Positions 43,576 through 47,877 of a stretch of DNA of 47,877 bases are shown here, in pieces. The position numbers and the translations under genes were made by a program. Numbering within the stretch: position 1 is the stretch's first letter; each line of letters opens with the position of its first letter. The stretch is from positions 1 to 47,877 of the forward strand of contig BQJJ01000016.1 in NCBI GenBank assembly GCA_021604645.1, given 5' to 3'. Under the pieces are notes generated by a model, which had not been told where the DNA came from, did no database searches, and saw only the letters and a program-made list of their open reading frames with translations. This stretch comes from Methyloligella sp. (GTDB lineage: Bacteria > Pseudomonadota > Alphaproteobacteria > Rhizobiales > HXMU1428-3).

Positions 43576-44101
43576 TACTCAATTCCTCAAGCTTGTTAAC
43601 AGTCGCATTAAAGCTATCAGTTTGCCCAAGCATAAGAACGCCGAGTTTTTTCTGGTTTTCTTGCGCCAATGTGAGTTGGCTATCAAGAGCATTCAACGTC
43701 TTTGAAGCTTCGTCAAAACGTTTAATCATTGCCCTATAACGTTCATCAAAAGCTTTATCTCTCTGAATAAAAGCTTGATCACGTTCAATAATGGCTTGGT
43801 TCCTCGAAATAATTGCCTGGTCACGGTCTTTCTTAGCTTGCTCAAGCATGACTTTTCTTTGAGCAACTTCTTGGCTGTACTGATATTTTGCCAGATCACG
43901 CTCTTGAACTATGCGGTCTCGCTCCTGCATAACACGTTGCAAATTATCCCCTCCAGGAATTACTTTCCAAAGGACATAACCAAGAGTAAGGATTAGAACC
44001 AAGTTCAGTAAACTCATAAACCATACCCAGGCAGAAATTCTCCAACTACCACCCATCTGCATATCATCAGATTGATCAATTTGCGCCATTACCATCCCCA
44101 C
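43559..44101 (-). CDS. Membrane-anchored heptad-repeat coiled-coil protein
   Basis: Protein of 180 residues, family not recognised. A short cytoplasmic start is followed by one membrane segment (about 25-48, ISAWVWFMSLLNLVLILTLG) and then a long helix that should project into the periplasm. Residues about 57-130 are a coiled coil with strict seven-residue units starting RDQA, RNQA, RDQA, RDKA, RYRA, preceded by ERD repeats. The start could be the GTG at 44101 or the ATGs at 44095 or 44089. It is coupled to the OmpA-like gene. An inner-membrane tether reaching a peptidoglycan-bound partner is the simplest reading. Confidence 0.6.
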   Translation of the reverse strand: MGMVMAQIDQSDDMQMGGSWRISAWVWFMSLLNLVLILTLGYVLWKVIPGGDNLQRVMQERDRIVQERDLAKYQYSQEVAQRKVMLEQAKKDRDQAIISRNQAIIERDQAFIQRDKAFDERYRAMIKRFDEASKTLNALDSQLTLAQENQKKLGVLMLGQTDSFNATVNKLEELSNALPR

Positions 44102-44548
44102 TCTTAAACCATCAACTAATTATTTTTCATAGTTATACTATACATTTACAATCATATTATAATCTAATTTATAATAGAAATGAGGCATTAAACTGATAAT
44201 CAACAAGAATAAGGAGCTCTATAACTGCCAGGAAAACCAAACCAAAAAACTTGGGAGTACAAAGGGGCAGTGATCTGTAAATTCTTTAACGCTCCTCATA
44301 TTCAAAAAACTATCATTCTAACAGATCTTCCAATATTTAAAAAAAATGATCAAACATACGGTTTTCAGCTAAAATGTAGACATTCTGTCTAAATTCGGTG
44401 TCATAATGTCCAGTTTAAAAAGAGTGCAAAAATTAATCCCTCAAGAGTCCAAAAAAAGACCCCCAAACCACTTGTTTTGTTTTTAATTCCACTTCTATAC
44501 TTTGACTAAAGACTAAGCATGAAGACTAAGCATAGAGGTGAACCATAT
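44102..44548. other. Divergent intergenic region before fdhD
   Basis: About 450 bp, very A+T-rich, no gene. TAGACA-TTC-TGTCTA (44377-44391) is a perfect 15-bp palindrome and a good operator candidate. A 13-bp unit (AAGACTAAGCATG) is directly repeated at 44509-44521 and 44522-44534 just ahead of fdhD; the first copy creates the upstream ATG at 44519. TTGACT at 44502-44507 may be a -35 but I find no matching -10. Confidence 0.55.
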
Positions 44549-45397
44549 ATGAGCCCTAAAATTATTGAACCAAATCCAGAGAATAAAGAGCTCTATCAAG
44601 ACCTCGAAGCATTGGATCACACTGGCTCACTAATCAGCGCTCCTATCATTGAAGAACGTCCCCTCACTGTGTTCCTCAATTCTCGCGAAATCGTCACACT
44701 AATGACCATAGGAGATTATCCAGACCTTCTCGCTGTTGGTTATTTATTCAACCAAAACATGCTGCCAAATGCAGATGAGATCACAGCAATTGACTATGAT
44801 GAAGATATAGAAACAATTGTCATTCGCACAAAAACAGAAACTAATTTCGAGCAGAAATTAAAGCGCAAAATCCAAACTTCAGGCTGCGGCCAAGGTACGA
44901 TTTTTGGCGATTTAATTGAAAACATTGAAGGCATCGAATTAGCCACAGACACCCCCATTCATGTCTCAACACTTTACCCTCTTTTAAAAACCATCAACCA
45001 AACACCAAGACTATACTTAAAAACCGGCGCCATTCATGGCTGTGTCCTTTGTAAAGGAGAAGAGCCTCTCATTTATATGGAAGATGTCGGCCGCCATAAC
45101 GCCGTTGATAAAATTGCCGGCTATATGGTCATGAATAACATCAACCCGGATGATAAATATTTCTACACAACAGGACGTCTAACAAGTGAAATGGTCATCA
45201 AAACCGTGAAGATGAGAATTCCGATTTTAATCTCCAGATCTGGCTTCACAGCGTGGGCTGTAAAATTAGGCAAAGCTGCAAACCTCACCCTGCTTGGCAG
45301 AGCCAGAGGAAAAAGATTTGTCGCCCTCTCGGGTTTTGATCGTCTTTGCTTTGACAATGAAACAGATCAGGTACAATCCAAAAAAGCAGCTGTTTAA
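44549..45397 (+). CDS. fdhD: Formate dehydrogenase accessory sulfurtransferase FdhD
   Basis: Passes sulfur to the bis-MGD molybdenum cofactor, needed for formate dehydrogenase activity. I start it at the ATG at 44549 (AGAGGTG 8 nt ahead); the ATG at 44519 lies in a 13-bp duplication. Family motifs: ERPLTVFLNSREIVTLM, SGCGQGTIFG with a single Cys113, the GAIHGCVLCKGEE segment with Cys165-x-x-Cys168, and the strongly conserved MEDVGRHNAVDKIAGY. SRSGFTAWAVKLGKAANLTLLGRARGKRFVALSG (in parts) ends the protein. The E. coli-type CxxC is not at the usual place. mobA follows after 82 bp; no formate dehydrogenase gene is in the window. Confidence 0.92.
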   Translation: MSPKIIEPNPENKELYQDLEALDHTGSLISAPIIEERPLTVFLNSREIVTLMTIGDYPDLLAVGYLFNQNMLPNADEITAIDYDEDIETIVIRTKTETNFEQKLKRKIQTSGCGQGTIFGDLIENIEGIELATDTPIHVSTLYPLLKTINQTPRLYLKTGAIHGCVLCKGEEPLIYMEDVGRHNAVDKIAGYMVMNNINPDDKYFYTTGRLTSEMVIKTVKMRIPILISRSGFTAWAVKLGKAANLTLLGRARGKRFVALSGFDRLCFDNETDQVQSKKAAV

Positions 45398-45479
45398 CTT
45401 AATTCTCATTTGACACTGTCATTCATTAAGAAAAAGCCTCCAGCAACAAACAACATATCTTAAGAAAGAATACCCCTAC

Positions 45480-46169
45480 ATGAAACGCCCTACACTGAAT
45501 AATAACATGATAACCGGTGTAATTCTGGCCGGTGGTCAATCAACACGAATGGGTGGTGGAGATAAATTCTTAAAGGAAATCAACGGTAAAACGATCTTAA
45601 GCTTAGTCATTGAGAAATTCGAAAAACAATGCAGCTCAGTGCTAATAAGCGCCAACGGTAATCCAGAACGTCTAGAAGCTTACAACAAACCAATTATCAA
45701 AGACCCTATTATAGAAGCAGAGCCCACTACTAACAAAGAGGTCGAAGGCACATTAGCCGGACCGTTAGCTGGCATTCTGGCAGCAATGAATTGGACCAAG
45801 GAAAACCAACCAGGCCATACACATATCCTCTCGGTTGCAGCTGATAGCCCTTTATTCCCAGATGATTTCTCAAAAAAAATGATCCACCACTCCAATGACT
45901 TAAATGAAAACTCCATCATCCTTGCAAAGTCTGGTGGCTGGCATCATCCAATTTTTGGTTTATGGCCAATTGAGCTTGCGTCTGATTTAGAAACACAACT
46001 CAATGCAGGTGTAAGAAAAATAAGAGCCTGGACAAGCACTCATCCAAACAGCGCCATAGAGTTTGAAGAGCAAAACATCAAAGGCACGAAAATAGACCCC
46101 TTCTTTAACATCAACAAACCAGAAGACTTTGACACTTTCACAGCCTTATCTAAAAAGATCAAAAGCTAA
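45480..46169 (+). CDS. mobA: Molybdenum cofactor guanylyltransferase MobA
   Basis: Attaches GMP to molybdopterin to give the MGD cofactor used by enzymes such as formate dehydrogenase. It shows the nucleotidyltransferase motif GVILAGGQSTRMGGGDK (13-29), where MobA usually has RMGxxDK, then VAADSPLFPDDF with the metal-binding Asp, and GGWHHPIFGLWP. Length (229) is slightly above average because of an insertion near 75-95. Start ATG at 45480; a second Met at residue 10 is possible. With fdhD it forms a cofactor-maturation pair. Confidence 0.93.
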   Translation: MKRPTLNNNMITGVILAGGQSTRMGGGDKFLKEINGKTILSLVIEKFEKQCSSVLISANGNPERLEAYNKPIIKDPIIEAEPTTNKEVEGTLAGPLAGILAAMNWTKENQPGHTHILSVAADSPLFPDDFSKKMIHHSNDLNENSIILAKSGGWHHPIFGLWPIELASDLETQLNAGVRKIRAWTSTHPNSAIEFEEQNIKGTKIDPFFNINKPEDFDTFTALSKKIKS

Positions 46170-46210
46170 GCCATAAGGTTGATAATCAAAAATCTCGCTC
46201 AGAAAAAAAC

Positions 46211-46933
46211 TTATTTCGCCTTTTTACCTTGGCGCCGAATATTAAGATACTCAATAAACGCAGCATACCCCATAGCAAAATAAATATACCCTTTAGGGAT
46301 ATGAACATGGAAGCCTTCTGCGATGAGCGCCGCCCCTACCAATAAGAGAAAACTCAGAGCAATAATCTTACTAGACGGGTGCTCTTCAATAAAATCTGAA
46401 ATTTGTTTGGACGCAAAATACATAACAATCACCGCACAAATCACAGCTGTAATCATAATCTCAACATGGTCAGTCATACCAATCGCGGTGATAATCGAGT
46501 CTACAGAAAATACCAAATCGATAAAAATGATTTGAAGAATGATCAATAAAAAGAACCTCGAGGCACCAAAATGATGTTCTCCATCTCCTTCAATATCATT
46601 GTGAATTTCTTGTGTGGCTTTTGCTAACAAAAACAATCCACCGCCAATCAGAATGAGGTCTCTCCAAGAGAAAGAATAATCAGCAAACGAAATCACAGTT
46701 TCTTTCAAGCCAATAACCCAGCTAATCCCAAGTAAGAGAACAATTCTCAAAATCAAAGCCAGGCTAAGACCAATTTTACGAGCCAGTTCACGTTTTTTTC
46801 CATCTATTTTTGCAATAATGAGAGAAATGAAAACAACATTATCAATACCAAGAACAATCTCCATGGCAATCAAAGCCAACAAGCCACCCCATATATTCGG
46901 GTCTAACAGAGAAAAACTTAATCCTAATTCCAT
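46211..46933 (-). CDS. TerC-family integral membrane protein
   Basis: Protein of 240 residues from the ATG at 46933 (MELGLSFSLLDPNIWGGLLALIAMEIVLG, in parts), with GGGGTG 9 nt ahead; longer frames to 47008 have no membrane-protein logic. Seven membrane segments carry the TerC marks: EIVLGIDNVVFISLI and IDLVFSVDSIITAIG, with paired Asp residues inside the membrane. TerC/Alx proteins are linked to tellurite resistance and manganese export coupled to secreted metalloenzymes. The long basic C-terminus RRQGKKAK is typical of the YkoY-like subgroup. It converges with mobA. Confidence 0.92.
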   Translation of the reverse strand: MELGLSFSLLDPNIWGGLLALIAMEIVLGIDNVVFISLIIAKIDGKKRELARKIGLSLALILRIVLLLGISWVIGLKETVISFADYSFSWRDLILIGGGLFLLAKATQEIHNDIEGDGEHHFGASRFFLLIILQIIFIDLVFSVDSIITAIGMTDHVEIMITAVICAVIVMYFASKQISDFIEEHPSSKIIALSFLLLVGAALIAEGFHVHIPKGYIYFAMGYAAFIEYLNIRRQGKKAK

Positions 46934-46970
46934 AACCAAGCACCCCATACAAAAACTGACTAGCGGACAT

Positions 46971-46990
46971 AAAAAAAGGCCTGGCGGCCT
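46971..46990 (-). terminator. Terminator upstream of terC
   Basis: On the minus strand, AGGCC (46990-46986) pairs with GGCCT (46981-46977) across a 4-nt loop and runs into seven Ts. It lies about 120 nt past the small secreted gene and 38 nt before terC, so it ends the upstream transcript and terC needs its own promoter overlapping or just after it. Confidence 0.75.
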
Positions 46991-47108
46991 CATAAAACTA
47001 AAAATCAAATGAAGATTGTCTAATTCTCAAACCTCAAGTCTCAAGCCTTAAGTTAAGCATGGCATAAAACCCAGGCTAATCAATAGACAAATTCTTAAAC
47101 ATCCATAC

Positions 47109-47456
47109 TTAGAACTTGTGCTTCAATGTACCTTTGATTGAAAGGTCATCCGCCTCACTCTGACCAACAATGCCAGTCTCTTCTTCATCCCGATAGAGTA
47201 GCTCTAATCCAAAATTTAACTTTGGCACCGTTCCTACAACACCAAACCCAGGAATACGTATAGACATACGCTCATCCTCACCTGAGACAACAGATTTAGG
47301 CGCATTAAATTCAGATTTGGATTTCTTGATAGAACCACTCACCAAAGGCTGTTCAGTAACAACAATTTCAGTTTCCTGAAAAGCGAATACTTCTGAAACT
47401 CCAAAGGCAGAAGCTGCACTAAACGCAAGTGCACTTATAAATACTAAAGGTTTCAC
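47109..47456 (-). CDS. Small secreted protein, possibly outer-membrane associated
   Basis: Protein of 115 residues from the GTG at 47456, with TGAGGTC 11 nt upstream; a GTG at 47492 would add 12 residues ahead of the signal peptide. The signal peptide is clear (MKPLVFISALAFSAASAFG to VFA). The mature part has a Lys/Ser-rich linker, then RMSIRIPGFGVVG and LNFGLELLYRDEE, and ends in GTLKHKF. A terminal Phe and alternating strands resemble an outer-membrane strand, but it is far too short for a barrel alone. I do not recognise the family. Confidence 0.6.
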   Translation of the reverse strand: MKPLVFISALAFSAASAFGVSEVFAFQETEIVVTEQPLVSGSIKKSKSEFNAPKSVVSGEDERMSIRIPGFGVVGTVPKLNFGLELLYRDEEETGIVGQSEADDLSIKGTLKHKF

Positions 47457-47630
47457 GAACCTGACCTCATTACACAAATTACAGACAATCACCCCAATCC
47501 CCTGTGCCTATAAAATGCGCCTAATTTACCATTTTTGCAAGAAATTAGTTAAACAGCACAAACCATTGAATTACAATTAAAAAACACAATTCAAGAAAAG
47601 ATCCGCCCACAGAGAGTAATAAATTTACAA

Positions 47631-47659
47631 CAGAAACATGTCAGATGGTCATGTTTCTG
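47631..47659. other. 10-bp inverted repeat upstream of the small secreted gene
   Basis: CAGAAACATG (47631-47640) and CATGTTTCTG (47650-47659) are perfect inverted arms around 9 bp. It lies between the porin terminator and the small secreted gene, about 175 bp from the latter. It may be an operator or a second stem at the end of the porin transcript. Confidence 0.5.
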
Positions 47660-47682
47660 CCTTATTTAATTTGCAGCAGAAT

Positions 47683-47713
47683 CAAAAAAGGGTTCCCAAA
47701 GATGGGAACCCTT
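47683..47713 (-). terminator. Rho-independent terminator of the porin gene
   Basis: On the minus strand AAGGGTTCCC (47713-47704) pairs perfectly with GGGAACCCTT (47697-47688) across 6 nt, then six Ts follow. It lies 25 nt past the porin stop. It is strong, as expected for an abundant outer-membrane protein. Confidence 0.93.
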
Positions 47714-47738
47714 CAATCAATTTTATATGTTCTAGTAA

Positions 47739-47877
47739 TTAGAACTTGATGCGAGCACCAGTAACAACAGTTACGAAGTCTTCAGTTGCAACACCATTGT
47801 TTAGGTCAGCTTCATAATGACGGAAGCCTGCATAAAGTTCCATTGCAGCAGCGTCAACTTTTTGAACAACACCAAAA
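47739..47877 (-). CDS. Porin, C-terminal fragment cut by window edge
   Basis: Last 45 residues of an outer-membrane porin; the rest lies beyond the window. I translated the minus strand by hand: QKVDAAAMELYAGFRHYEADL, then an Asn/Gly-rich turn and DFVTVVTGARIKF. The final strand ends in Phe, the signal recognised by the Bam complex, and alternates hydrophobic residues. The sequence resembles general trimeric porins of rhizobia (DLYVGYRYYDADL-like segment). The strong terminator downstream agrees with high expression. Confidence 0.85.
   Translation of the reverse strand, partial: FGVVQKVDAAAMELYAGFRHYEADLNNGVATEDFVTVVTGARIKF

Noticed and set aside
42724-44101. Zorya-like (ZorAB) or MotAB motor pair
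   Set aside because: The membrane protein has one membrane segment and a coiled coil, without the MotA/ExbB-type multi-segment domain, and no ZorC/ZorD/ZorE gene is nearby.

Overview
The window is an A+T-rich (about 40% GC by eye), gene-dense chromosomal segment of an alphaproteobacterium. Gene order and protein types point to the Hyphomicrobiales (Rhizobiales): ispDF / dusB-ntrB-ntrC-ntrY-ntrX-trkA-trkH-dat-hfq-hflX, then mazG, rpsF-rpsR-rplI, fabD-fabG-acpP-fabF-mltG-yicC-gmk, then ksgA-pdxA-surA-like-lptD-lptG-lptF facing pepA. I cannot name a genus from sequence alone. There is no prophage, insertion sequence, CRISPR array, rRNA or tRNA.

Layout. 1-818: 3'-truncated ispDF (isoprenoid precursors). 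1356-15528: tRNA dihydrouridine synthase, two nitrogen-type two-component systems (NtrBC, NtrYX) separated by a terminator, the TrkAH potassium system, D-amino acid aminotransferase, Hfq and the ribosome-associated GTPase HflX. 15548-19873: an accessory island (secreted DUF1444-like protein; LysR regulator divergent from a pirin plus FMN-reductase pair; JmjC/cupin-like oxygenase) lying where hflX and mazG would be expected close together. 19913-22474: MazG and the S6-S18-L9 ribosomal operon, all on the minus strand. 22919-30255: the type II fatty-acid cluster, MltG, YicC and guanylate kinase. 30428-39192: minus-strand peroxiredoxin, KsgA, PdxA, a SurA-like chaperone and the LPS-export proteins LptD, LptG and LptF. 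39781-47877: leucyl aminopeptidase, then less conserved genes: a MerR regulator divergent from a thiopurine-methyltransferase-like enzyme, a two-gene envelope module (membrane coiled-coil plus OmpA-like protein), FdhD and MobA for molybdenum enzymes, a TerC-family membrane protein, a small secreted protein and the last strand of a porin.

The most unusual signal is non-coding. A dispersed element of about 33 bp, with core GGCAACCTGAAGC, recurs in five intergenic regions (upstream of dusB, between ntrB and ntrC, upstream of dat, between rpsF and fabD, and downstream of gmk), usually as neighbouring pairs. Its better copies fold into a small stem-loop whose arms differ but still match between copies. 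I do not recognise the family. Other regulatory structure includes a 19-bp-spacer MerR-type promoter, a LysR-type palindrome nested in a larger inverted repeat, a multi-hairpin acpP leader, a triple 17-bp repeat before fabF, and a CTAGAGC-armed palindrome upstream of pepA. The hflX gene has no canonical start codon where the family's N-terminus would begin.
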